DNA from: Phycisphaerae bacterium
GTDB lineage: Bacteria > Planctomycetota > Phycisphaerae > UBA1845 > Fen-1342
Assembly: GCA_022842805.1 (NCBI GenBank)
Contig: JALHOX010000263.1
Coordinates: 1-6,460, forward strand
Direction: 5' to 3'
DNA: 6,460 nucleotides
The notes below the pieces were generated by a model, which saw only the letters and a list, made by a program, of their open reading frames with translations, was not told the origin of the DNA and ran no database searches. Below, piece by piece: positions 1 through 4,908 of the stretch (within the stretch, counting starts at the first letter, position 1; every line of letters starts with the position of its first letter). A program made the position numbers and the translations under genes.

Positions 1-295
1 GCCGCTCGTCGCCCTCCAGATCCCCATCACGCAACGTGTGATCTGCGCCAAGATCCGCCTCGGCGACCTGAACATCGACGGCGTCGTCAGCGTCGGTGAC
101 ATCTCCGCCTTCGTGCTGGCGCTCACCAACCCGACCGCGTACACTGACCAATACCCCGAAGGCGACCTGCTGATCGCCGACACCAACGAAGACGGCGTCG
201 TCAGCGTCGGTGATATCTCCAGCTTCGTCGCCATCCTCACCGCTCCGCCCGAGCCCGACGCCGGCAGCAACGACAACGCCGACGGCACGCCCTAA
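1..295 (+). CDS. C-terminal dockerin-like (type I) domain of a secreted protein, 5'-truncated
   Basis: Only the 3' end of this gene is present. The frame is open from base 2 to the TAA at 293-295, so the GTG at 38 is probably internal and not the start. The visible part holds two calcium-binding loops of the dockerin/F-hand type, each with the pattern D-x-N-x-D-G-V-V-S-V-G-D followed by I-S-x-F-V (codons from about 68 and about 182). They are separated by a linker containing AY...YP and followed by a short polar tail. Type I dockerins bind cohesins in cellulosomes, but in planctomycetes such pairs commonly end large secreted or surface proteins, where their partner is mostly unknown. The catalytic or structural body of the protein lies outside the window, so its activity cannot be stated. 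The dockerin call is firm; the secreted location is inferred from the family. Confidence 0.85.
   Translation, partial: PLVALQIPITQRVICAKIRLGDLNIDGVVSVGDISAFVLALTNPTAYTDQYPEGDLLIADTNEDGVVSVGDISSFVAILTAPPEPDAGSNDNADGTP
77..220 (+). repeat. Duplicated calcium-loop coding repeat (two 30-bp copies)
   Basis: Bases 77-106 and 191-220 match at 29 of 30 positions; the only difference is C at 100 versus T at 214. They encode the same stretch of the two dockerin loops and are spaced 114 nt (38 codons) apart. This is an internal domain duplication, unusually well conserved at the nucleotide level. Confidence 0.9.
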
Positions 296-324
296 GCGCC
301 GAAGTTCCCGATCCCTCGGCGGGT

Positions 325-358
325 GGCACGGACAAGCGGTAATCCGCTTGTCCGTGTC
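325..358 (+). terminator. Strong hairpin, probable terminator of the dockerin gene
   Basis: CACGGACAAGCGG (327-339) and CCGCTTGTCCGTG (344-356) form a perfect 13-bp stem with a TAAT loop. The stem extends outward by a G-T wobble and a G-C pair. It lies 31 nt after the stop codon. The downstream strand (TCTTCATTCC) is only modestly T-rich, so it is not a textbook intrinsic terminator. It lies between convergent genes and could act on both strands. Confidence 0.7.
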
Positions 359-524
359 TTCATTCCCCTGGCAGTGGACCACGACACGCCATGAAACGGG
401 CGTTCTTCTGTGAATCTTCGGCCGGCTCGCCGTCGCACGAACTCGACCAACCGCGGATGCAACAAACCTCGCCAATCTCTACGCGATGCGCCGCCCGTGG
501 CATCCCCTTTGCGTCGCGCAAGCG

Positions 525-540
525 TGTTTCACGTGAAACA
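525..540. other. parS: parS centromere-like site (ParB-binding palindrome)
   Basis: TGTTTCACGTGAAACA is a perfect 16-bp palindrome and matches the bacterial chromosomal parS consensus (TGTTNCACGTGAAACA). ParB/Spo0J binds such sites near the replication origin, and with CTP it spreads from them as a sliding clamp that works with ParA/Soj and recruits SMC. The site is intergenic, 23 bp beyond the ispF stop codon, and about 4.8 kb from the parA gene in this window. An exact match to a 16-mer by chance in 6.5 kb is very unlikely. I saw no second copy in the window. Confidence 0.92.
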
Positions 541-563
541 GATTTGCCGCCCCGCGCGCTGTT

Positions 564-1058
564 CTACCGCTTCGCAGCCAGCGCCAATAACGCCACCACG
601 TCACACGCGATCGCCAACCCCCGACCGACCGCATCGAGCCCTTCGTTGGTGCCCGCTTTGATGTTGACGCGATCGGCCGAAACACCGATCCGCTCCGCGA
701 TCGAGCTACGCATCGCCGGCTTAAACGCCGCCAGCTTCGGCCGCTCGGCGTGGATCATGAGGTCGACATTCACCACCACCCACCCCGCGGCGTGCACCCG
801 CTCAACGATCTGTCGCAGCAGTTCGCGGCTGTCGGCGCCGCGATAGGTCGGGTCGGTGTCCGGAAAAAACTCGCCGATATCGCCCAGCCCGGCAGCGCCG
901 AGCAATGCGTCCATGAGGGCGTGCAGAACGACATCGGCGTCGCTGTGGCCCAGCAGGCCGAAATCGCACGGAATGTCGACGCCGCCGAGCACGAGCCTGC
1001 CGCCGGGCAGTATGCGGTGGACGTCGTGACCGTGGCCAATGCGATAGGGGCAATCCAT
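564..1058 (-). CDS. ispF: 2-C-methyl-D-erythritol 2,4-cyclodiphosphate synthase (IspF)
   Basis: IspF cyclises 4-diphosphocytidyl-2-C-methyl-D-erythritol 2-phosphate to 2-C-methyl-D-erythritol 2,4-cyclodiphosphate with release of CMP. This is a cytosolic step of the MEP route to isoprenoids. The 164-residue protein shows the family hallmarks: RIGHGHDVH at 6-14 (metal ligands D12 and H14), LLGHSDADVVLHALMDALLGA from about 35 (third ligand H46), GLGDIGEFFPDTDP at 57-70, and KAGTNEGLDAVGRG at 134-147 near the C terminus. Length and architecture are normal, and the enzyme is expected to be an active homotrimer. I start at the ATG at 1056-1058 because the family begins a few residues before R-I-G-H-G. 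An upstream in-frame ATG at 1116-1118 would add 20 residues not expected in the family. No other MEP gene is visible nearby; the gene is flanked by parS downstream and a divergent gene upstream. Confidence 0.95.
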   Translation of the reverse strand: MDCPYRIGHGHDVHRILPGGRLVLGGVDIPCDFGLLGHSDADVVLHALMDALLGAAGLGDIGEFFPDTDPTYRGADSRELLRQIVERVHAAGWVVVNVDLMIHAERPKLAAFKPAMRSSIAERIGVSADRVNIKAGTNEGLDAVGRGLAIACDVVALLALAAKR

Positions 1059-1174
1059 GATGATCTCGATCCCGTCGGAGCGACGATAGAATATCGTGCA
1101 AGGCGACGCGGCGAGCATACCCGGCGCGCACGCGTCCGCCGACCCCGCAGCCCCTGCCGGAAACCGAGAAACCG

Positions 1175-1666
1175 TTGCGATCGACGGTCGAGAATAAGAA
1201 TCCGCGCCGCGGCGGCCCCGCCGAACTTCGCGAGATGCTCGAGGCGTCTGGCGACGTCTACATCGGCGCCGCGGCCGCCCGCGACCGGACGCGGCGCGTG
1301 ATCATCGCGTTGTGCGGCGCCGCGTTGCTCGGGGCGGCGGCCTGGTTCTACTTCGCGCTGCAGCCCGAGTACGCCGAGCCCAGCGGCACCTACCCGGTTC
1401 GCGTCAGTTGCTCCCAATGCGGGCATGTCGAACAGCGGCGGGTTTCGCCCAGCGTGTCGTTTCCGCTGCGCTGCAGCAAGTGTGAGAAGTCGACGGCGAG
1501 GCCGCTGTGGAAGTGTCGTCGCTGCGCGCGCGAGTTCGACGCTGTGGAACCCGGGCGATATCTGTTTTGTCCGCAGTGTCGCAGCGCCAGCGTCGGCACC
1601 GCGGCAGAAGGTCCTGCGACGCAGAATTCGCCCCCGCCCGACCCGTCGATCCAGCCGCCCCCCTGA
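1175..1666 (+). CDS. Single-pass membrane protein with two Cys4 zinc ribbons
   Basis: This is a predicted 163-residue protein of unknown function. Residues 1-41 are polar and basic. Residues 42-62 form one hydrophobic membrane segment, flanked by R-T-R-R on its N-terminal side. The rest carries four CxxC knuckles: C79/C82, C100/C103, C114/C117 and C132/C135. They pair naturally into two consecutive four-cysteine zinc ribbons, followed by a Pro-rich tail. The basic flank suggests the N terminus is cytoplasmic, which would place the ribbons outside the cytoplasm; this is an inference. No ATG or GTG exists in frame between the upstream stop (1061) and 1175, so a TTG start is chosen, with GAG at 1166-1168 as a weak ribosome-binding site. 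A later ATG at 1235 is the alternative. The cysteine pattern strongly supports this strand over the long antisense frame. Divergent from ispF and convergent with the aminotransferase gene. Confidence 0.75.
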   Translation: MRSTVENKNPRRGGPAELREMLEASGDVYIGAAAARDRTRRVIIALCGAALLGAAAWFYFALQPEYAEPSGTYPVRVSCSQCGHVEQRRVSPSVSFPLRCSKCEKSTARPLWKCRRCAREFDAVEPGRYLFCPQCRSASVGTAAEGPATQNSPPPDPSIQPPP

Positions 1667-1684
1667 TCGCTCCGGCGATCCGGG
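1661..1684 (+). terminator. Hairpin at the end of the zinc-ribbon gene
   Basis: CCCTGATCGC (1661-1670) pairs with GCGATCCGGG (1675-1684) with one mismatch around a TCCG loop, and the arm overlaps the stop codon. There is no T-tract, so terminator function is tentative. Confidence 0.4.
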
Positions 1685-1689
1685 AATAA

Positions 1690-1722
1690 CCCCGTCGGCG
1701 CAAGCCCGCCGATTCACCGGGG
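1690..1722. terminator. Second hairpin between convergent genes
   Basis: TCGGCG (1695-1700) pairs with CGCCGA (1707-1712). An outer CCCCG (1690-1694) pairs with CGGGG (1718-1722), leaving a five-base bulge. It lies between the convergent zinc-ribbon and aminotransferase genes and may end transcription from either side. No clear T-tract is seen. Confidence 0.4.
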
Positions 1723-1748
1723 ATTCGGCCCCGCTGCCGACGGCACGC

Positions 1749-2960
1749 TTACCAGTCGCGCGTGAACTTCACACTGCCCGAGACGTATTCACGCGAGCCG
1801 GATTTATCGAGCGCCCAACGGATGCGGGCCGCGCCCTCGATCACATCCTTCATCGAGCCGCAGGTGCTGATCCGCAGGTGCCCTTCGAGGCCAAACGCAG
1901 AGCCGGGCACGGTCACGACTTTGACCTTTTCCAGCAGGAATTGCGCCAGTTTGACCGAGTCGCGCTGGTGGGCGCTGAAGTCGGGGAAGCAGTAAAACGC
2001 TCCGTCCGGCGGCGTCACGATGACGTTTGGAATGGCCCGCAAGCCCGCGACCAGCGACTCGCGATGCGTCTGTAATTCGTCACACAGCGCCTGCACCGAT
2101 TCCTGCGGCCCGCGCAGCGCGCCGATTGCCGCAGCCTGGCCGAGCGCCGATGGCCCGCTGGTCTGCTGGCCCTGAATCGCCCCCATCGCCTTGCGCAGCG
2201 TCGGATTGGCGATGCCCCAGCCGATGCGAAAACCGGTCATGGCATAGGCCTTGGAAACGCCGTTGAAGACGATGATCTTCGTGTCGTCCTGTTTGGCGGT
2301 CGAAAACTCAAAGACGCTGAGCGGCTTGCGGCCGTCGAAGAGCAGGCGCTGATAGATGTCGTCGACCATGAGATAAAGCCCGCGGCTTTCGCAGAAGCGC
2401 ACCAACTCCGCCACGAATTCGCGCGTGTAGACGACGCCGCTGGGGTTGTTGGGGCTGTTGAGCAATACGCCGCGCGTGCGACCATTGACTGCGGCTTTCA
2501 CGCGGTCGAGGCTGGGCTGCAGGTTGGTGTCGGGGGCGAGGATGATCGGCTCTGCGCCGCAGACGCGGACCATCTCGGAGTAACTGGCCCAGTAGGGCGC
2601 GAGGATGATCAGTTCGTCGCCGGGGTCGAGGATCGACTGCATGCAGACCATGACGGCCTGCTTGCTGCCGGCGGAGACGCAGACGTTGTCCGGCGTGATA
2701 TCGCGGTGGTACCAGGTTTTGGTGTATTCGCAGATCGCCTGCTTGAGCGGGAGGATGCCGTCTTCCGGACCGTAGCGAATCTCGCCGGTGGCGAGCAGCT
2801 TTTGCGCGGCCTCCAGGGCGGCGGGCGGCGCCTTGCTGGTGGGTTCGCCGCCGCCGAGGTGGACGATCGGCTCGCCGGCGGCCTTGAGCCGGGCGGCAGT
2901 GCTGTTGAGTTGGAGCGTGACTGAGGGATGAATCGCGGCGGCAAGCCGGCTGAGCGACAT
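1749..2960 (-). CDS. Class I PLP-dependent aminotransferase, aspartate aminotransferase Ib type
   Basis: This enzyme transfers an amino group between an amino acid and a 2-oxo acid using pyridoxal phosphate. The closest family is cytosolic aspartate aminotransferase of subgroup Ib, some members of which also use prephenate. The 403-residue protein has normal length. Visible landmarks are: GGGEP at 36-40; the phosphate-binding SAGSKQA at 96-102; the cofactor-stacking APYWASY at 121-127 (W124); NSPNNPSG at 168-175; D200 and Y203 in VDDIY; the Schiff-base lysine K237 in SKAYAMTGFRIGW; R245; and the substrate-carboxylate arginine R363 in LRIST. The usual GEPDFDTP segment reads GEPTSKAP here, so exact substrate use is uncertain. 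The ATG at 2958-2960 is chosen because GGAAAC precedes it at a suitable distance and the family starts here; the open frame continues upstream to 3140 with no homology. Stands alone, divergent from the next gene. Confidence 0.92.
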   Translation of the reverse strand: MSLSRLAAAIHPSVTLQLNSTAARLKAAGEPIVHLGGGEPTSKAPPAALEAAQKLLATGEIRYGPEDGILPLKQAICEYTKTWYHRDITPDNVCVSAGSKQAVMVCMQSILDPGDELIILAPYWASYSEMVRVCGAEPIILAPDTNLQPSLDRVKAAVNGRTRGVLLNSPNNPSGVVYTREFVAELVRFCESRGLYLMVDDIYQRLLFDGRKPLSVFEFSTAKQDDTKIIVFNGVSKAYAMTGFRIGWGIANPTLRKAMGAIQGQQTSGPSALGQAAAIGALRGPQESVQALCDELQTHRESLVAGLRAIPNVIVTPPDGAFYCFPDFSAHQRDSVKLAQFLLEKVKVVTVPGSAFGLEGHLRISTCGSMKDVIEGAARIRWALDKSGSREYVSGSVKFTRDW

Positions 2961-3167
2961 TCTGTTCGTTTCCGAAAATAGGGATGGCGAATCCAACGCG
3001 ATCCTATCGCGGCGTCGCCGATAAACACAGTGGTGCGCGCGAGGCGACGACTGTCGCCGAATGCGCCGTGTCAGGCGCCAGGTTTCAAGTGTCAGGTGAA
3101 GACCGACACCCGCGCGATGTTCGCTCCTGACACCTGACACTTTCGACGAGCGCGCGGACGCGCGAAT
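2961..3167. other. Divergent intergenic region
   Basis: This gap separates two divergently transcribed genes, so both promoters should lie here. I could not identify a convincing -35/-10 pair on either strand. It contains the inverted octamer cluster at 3068-3142, listed separately. Confidence 0.5.
3068..3142. repeat. Cluster of four GTGTCAGG octamers with a perfect 12-bp inverted repeat
   Basis: GTGTCAGG occurs at 3068-3075 and 3089-3096 on the + strand, and its complement CCTGACAC at 3126-3133 and 3133-3140, the latter two overlapping by one base. Within this, AAGTGTCAGGTG (3087-3098) and CACCTGACACTT (3131-3142) are a perfect 12-bp inverted repeat around a 32-nt spacer. The right arm reads as a heptamer (CTGACAC) repeated twice. 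It could be an operator for a dimeric regulator of the divergent genes, or a copy of a dispersed heptamer-type intergenic repeat. Confidence 0.8.
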
Positions 3168-3172
3168 GGAGG
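3168..3172 (+). promoter_or_regulatory. Ribosome binding site that favours a TTG start
   Basis: GGAGG at 3168-3172 lies 5 nt before the TTG at 3178-3180, an ideal Shine-Dalgarno spacing. It overlaps the in-frame ATG at 3166-3168, which has no such site of its own upstream. This points to TTG as the true start of the following gene. Confidence 0.6.
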
Positions 3173-3177
3173 TTCCT

Positions 3178-4011
3178 TTGCGAATCGACGTCTGCTGTTT
3201 CTATGGCGCGTTTGGCACCTCCAATCACACGCTGACCGGGCTACGCAAGCACCGCGAGACGAGTCGGCTGGATCGAATGCTGGTGGCGCCGATCGGGGCG
3301 GCGTCGGCCAGCGTGGGCGGTGAGGATCGCCAGGAGCCGGACGCGAACACCGATGTCCTCCAGCTCCATCGACTGGAGCCGCAATGCGAAGCTTGGTATT
3401 GGGCGCGGCCGACGGCGGCGGATCACGATATTCACGCACTGGCCGGTGCGCTGCAGAGCGAGGCGTTTCGCGGCGTGTTTCTGGCACCGGAGATGAATGA
3501 CTTCGCGCTGGACGATCGCCACCTCAATCCACTGCTCGAAGTCTGCGCTCGCGTCGACACGCCGGTGATGGTCTGGGTCGGCGAGCGGGCCGACGCGCGA
3601 CCGACGCGGCTGCTGACCTGGATGAACGGCCTGACCGCGCGCGTGACGTGGATCCTTCACGGCGGAGCGAAGCCCAACCTGCGGCGCGAGACGGCGGAGG
3701 TGGCGCGGCGGATCGCGGCCCGACGCGACGGGCGCGTCTATGTGACGACCGCCGGCGGCGATCTGGCGGGCATCCAGCTCTTCGTCGAGAAGCTGGGCGC
3801 CAAGCGCATCCTGCTGGGGACCGGCGGCGGCGGCGAGTACGCCGAAGACGTTTTGCGGCCGGCGACGCAACTGCGTGAGCTGCGGGCGGGACTCTCGGAC
3901 GAATCGTTTGCGGCGATCTGCGGCGAGAACGCATCGGGGCTGTTTGCGAACTGGCTGTTCGATGGGGGGAAGACGGCGGGGAAGTCGGCGGTGGCGGTGC
4001 AGGCGCAATAG
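3178..4011 (+). CDS. Amidohydrolase-like (Amidohydro_2) TIM-barrel protein lacking most metal ligands
   Basis: This 277-residue protein follows the layout of amidohydrolase-2 family metal-dependent hydrolases. It has an N-terminal strand IDVCCFYG, a strand ending TPVMVWVG (128-135), TWILHGG (157-163), a strand around YVTTAGG, then KRILLGTGGGG (209-219), and the typical closing helices LRELRAGLSDESFAAICGEN. The catalytic residues are largely gone. The D-x-H-x-H motif reads D-V-C-C-F, the strand-4 histidine position is W133, and the G-S-D aspartate motif is G-T-G. Only H161 remains. Family members hydrolyse or decarboxylate small molecules; this one is more likely a pseudoenzyme, a binding protein, or uses a different mechanism. 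The start is TTG, preceded by GGAGG; the ATG at 3166 would add four residues. Both family and loss of function are inferred from motifs alone. Divergent from the aminotransferase gene; the next promoter begins seven bases after its stop. Confidence 0.7.
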   Translation: MRIDVCCFYGAFGTSNHTLTGLRKHRETSRLDRMLVAPIGAASASVGGEDRQEPDANTDVLQLHRLEPQCEAWYWARPTAADHDIHALAGALQSEAFRGVFLAPEMNDFALDDRHLNPLLEVCARVDTPVMVWVGERADARPTRLLTWMNGLTARVTWILHGGAKPNLRRETAEVARRIAARRDGRVYVTTAGGDLAGIQLFVEKLGAKRILLGTGGGGEYAEDVLRPATQLRELRAGLSDESFAAICGENASGLFANWLFDGGKTAGKSAVAVQAQ

Positions 4012-4017
4012 CCAGCG

Positions 4018-4046
4018 TTGACTTTTGGGGCAAAAAGCGCGATAAT
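4018..4046 (+). promoter_or_regulatory. Near-consensus sigma-70 type promoter
   Basis: TTGACT (4018-4023) and GATAAT (4041-4046) each match the housekeeping hexamer at five of six positions and are separated by exactly 17 bp. The short region is AT-rich against GC-rich surroundings. Transcription should start near 4052-4054, in front of the two-gene unit. Confidence 0.75.
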
Positions 4047-4093
4047 CATAAACAATGGCAAGGCGGCGAATAGCGGAGCGGGGGCGAGCGTCC

Positions 4094-4462
4094 ATGTTCG
4101 GGGCCGCGAAGTCGGCGTCGTCGCTGCTGGTGCTGTTCGTCCCGAGTCATGACCGCGATGGTCAGCGTGTGGACCAGAAACGATGGGTGCGTTCCGCCCT
4201 GGAAGTGCTTGGGACGCTATTTCAGGGTGCGACGGCATTTCCGAAGGGAGTCGGAGTTTGGCGCGATGATGAGCAAGGCGGCAAGCTCTTGTTCGACGAG
4301 CCGGTCGTCATTCAGTGTTATACGAGCGAGGCGGCTTTGCTCGACGCGACGACCTGTGCGCGATTGAGAGAATTCCTTGAACGAATGGGCAAGGAGATGC
4401 ACCAAGGCGCCATTGGGTTTGTCATCGACAACGAGTACTTGGAACTGCGGTTCCCGCGATAA
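4094..4462 (+). CDS. Conserved-looking small protein of unknown function, first gene of a two-gene unit
   Basis: I do not recognise a named family. The 122-residue protein starts with a hydrophobic strand (SLLVLFVPS, 10-18), then a charged turn D-R-D-G and the helix RWVRSALEVLG. Next come the patterns ATAFPKGVGVWRDDEQGG (46-63) and PVVIQCYTS (70-78), a long helix around LREFLERMGKEM, and a closing strand pair GAIGFVIDNEYLELRF. This looks like a compact cytosolic alpha/beta fold; there is no signal peptide or obvious catalytic motif. The ATG at 4094 is preferred because the promoter would place an ATG at 4055 within about three bases of the transcript start, and the 13 extra residues are Arg-rich and unlike a domain. 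A leaderless start at 4055 remains possible. The downstream gene follows after 11 nt, so both are probably co-transcribed. Base use looks less GC-rich than the neighbours. Confidence 0.7.
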   Translation: MFGAAKSASSLLVLFVPSHDRDGQRVDQKRWVRSALEVLGTLFQGATAFPKGVGVWRDDEQGGKLLFDEPVVIQCYTSEAALLDATTCARLREFLERMGKEMHQGAIGFVIDNEYLELRFPR

Positions 4463-4473
4463 AGGTCTTTAAT

Positions 4474-4800
4474 ATGGCACGAAAAATCAAACAGATCGCC
4501 GAGAATTTGGGGGCGAAGATCGTCGGTCGACTACCGGAAGTCGGGGGCGGTGCGTTTGGCGCGGCGCGATTGCCCCAGGTGGTGGCGGACCTTAAGTCGC
4601 GTCTGAAGCCCAGCCGGGGTGTGCGCCCCGGGCGTCCAACAAACAGCAATTGGGTCGAGCGGCCGAAGGTGCCGATGAGTGCGGCGACCATTCGGAAGCT
4701 AAAGAAGCTCGCGTCGCGGGCCAGTTCAGACGAACGCAAAGTGAGCCCGATGCAGGTGGCCGCCGAGTTATTGGAGAATGCGGTCGCGTGCTGCAATTGA
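4474..4800 (+). CDS. Small basic ribbon-helix-helix-like protein, second gene of a two-gene unit
   Basis: This 108-residue protein is rich in Lys and Arg. The N-terminal part (1-45) begins with the helix KIKQIAENLGAKIVG, then a Gly/Ala-rich segment and the helix PQVVADLKSRL. A linker at 46-62 carries RPGRPTNSNW, whose Arg-Pro-Gly-Arg-Pro core resembles an AT-hook. The C-terminal part (64-105) reads as a short strand PKVPMS, then the helix AATIRKLKKLASRAS, then SPMQVAAELLENAVA, which fits the strand-helix-helix outline of CopG/Arc-type DNA-binding proteins. It is therefore probably a DNA-binding protein; this is inference from pattern. AAAGG at 4461-4465 is a good ribosome-binding site and overlaps the stop of the upstream gene, consistent with coupled expression. 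It may regulate its own operon, as an antitoxin would. The partner gene is not a recognised toxin. Confidence 0.7.
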   Translation: MARKIKQIAENLGAKIVGRLPEVGGGAFGAARLPQVVADLKSRLKPSRGVRPGRPTNSNWVERPKVPMSAATIRKLKKLASRASSDERKVSPMQVAAELLENAVACCN

Positions 4801-4828
4801 GGGAGATGAGAAGAGCCGCACCGGACGA

Positions 4829-4845
4829 CGAAGCCACCGGCTTCG
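4829..4845 (+). terminator. Small hairpin after the two-gene unit
   Basis: CGAAGCC (4829-4835) and GGCTTCG (4839-4845) form a perfect 7-bp stem with an ACC loop, 28 nt after the stop of the second gene. The pyrimidine-rich TCTCCTTCC follows, not a run of T. It lies between convergent genes. Confidence 0.45.
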
Positions 4846-4908
4846 ATCGGTCTCCTTCCGGGCAAAAAACGCTCGGTCCGCGGCTGCGAGTGTGGGTGCT
4901 GCGCTACG

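Larger units (their letters stand above)
296..563. other. Intergenic region between convergent genes, with terminator and parS
   Basis: This is the gap between the convergent dockerin gene and ispF. It holds the 13-bp hairpin near its left end and parS near its right end. A small hairpin (TTGCG, loop TCG, CGCAA, 509-521) lies just left of parS and might end ispF transcription, though no T-tract follows it. The open frames crossing this region run on into the antisense of ispF and show no family signature, so no gene is called here. Confidence 0.6.

Noticed and set aside
391..846. Plus-strand open frame crossing parS and antisense to ispF
   Set aside because: No recognisable motif, overlaps a certain gene, and its Ser/Arg/Thr-rich composition is typical of shadow frames.
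1059..1118. 20-residue N-terminal extension of IspF
   Set aside because: IspF proteins begin shortly before R-I-G-H-G; the extra residues have no family counterpart.
770..1717. Long minus-strand open frame of 315 codons
   Set aside because: It overlaps ispF in another frame and the zinc-ribbon gene antisense. Its translation is Arg/Ala-rich with no family motifs, as expected for a shadow in GC-rich DNA.
2961..3140. 60-residue N-terminal extension of the aminotransferase
   Set aside because: The extension is Arg-rich, runs through the inverted octamer repeat, and is not expected in the family; the ATG at 2958-2960 has a suitable ribosome-binding site.
3087..3142. 12-bp inverted repeat as a transcription terminator
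   Set aside because: It lies between divergent gene starts and has a 32-nt loop, so a regulatory or dispersed-repeat role fits better.
3241..4095. Minus-strand open frame of 284 codons antisense to the amidohydrolase-like gene
   Set aside because: Arg-rich translation without motifs; the plus-strand frame has a ribosome-binding site and readable fold motifs.
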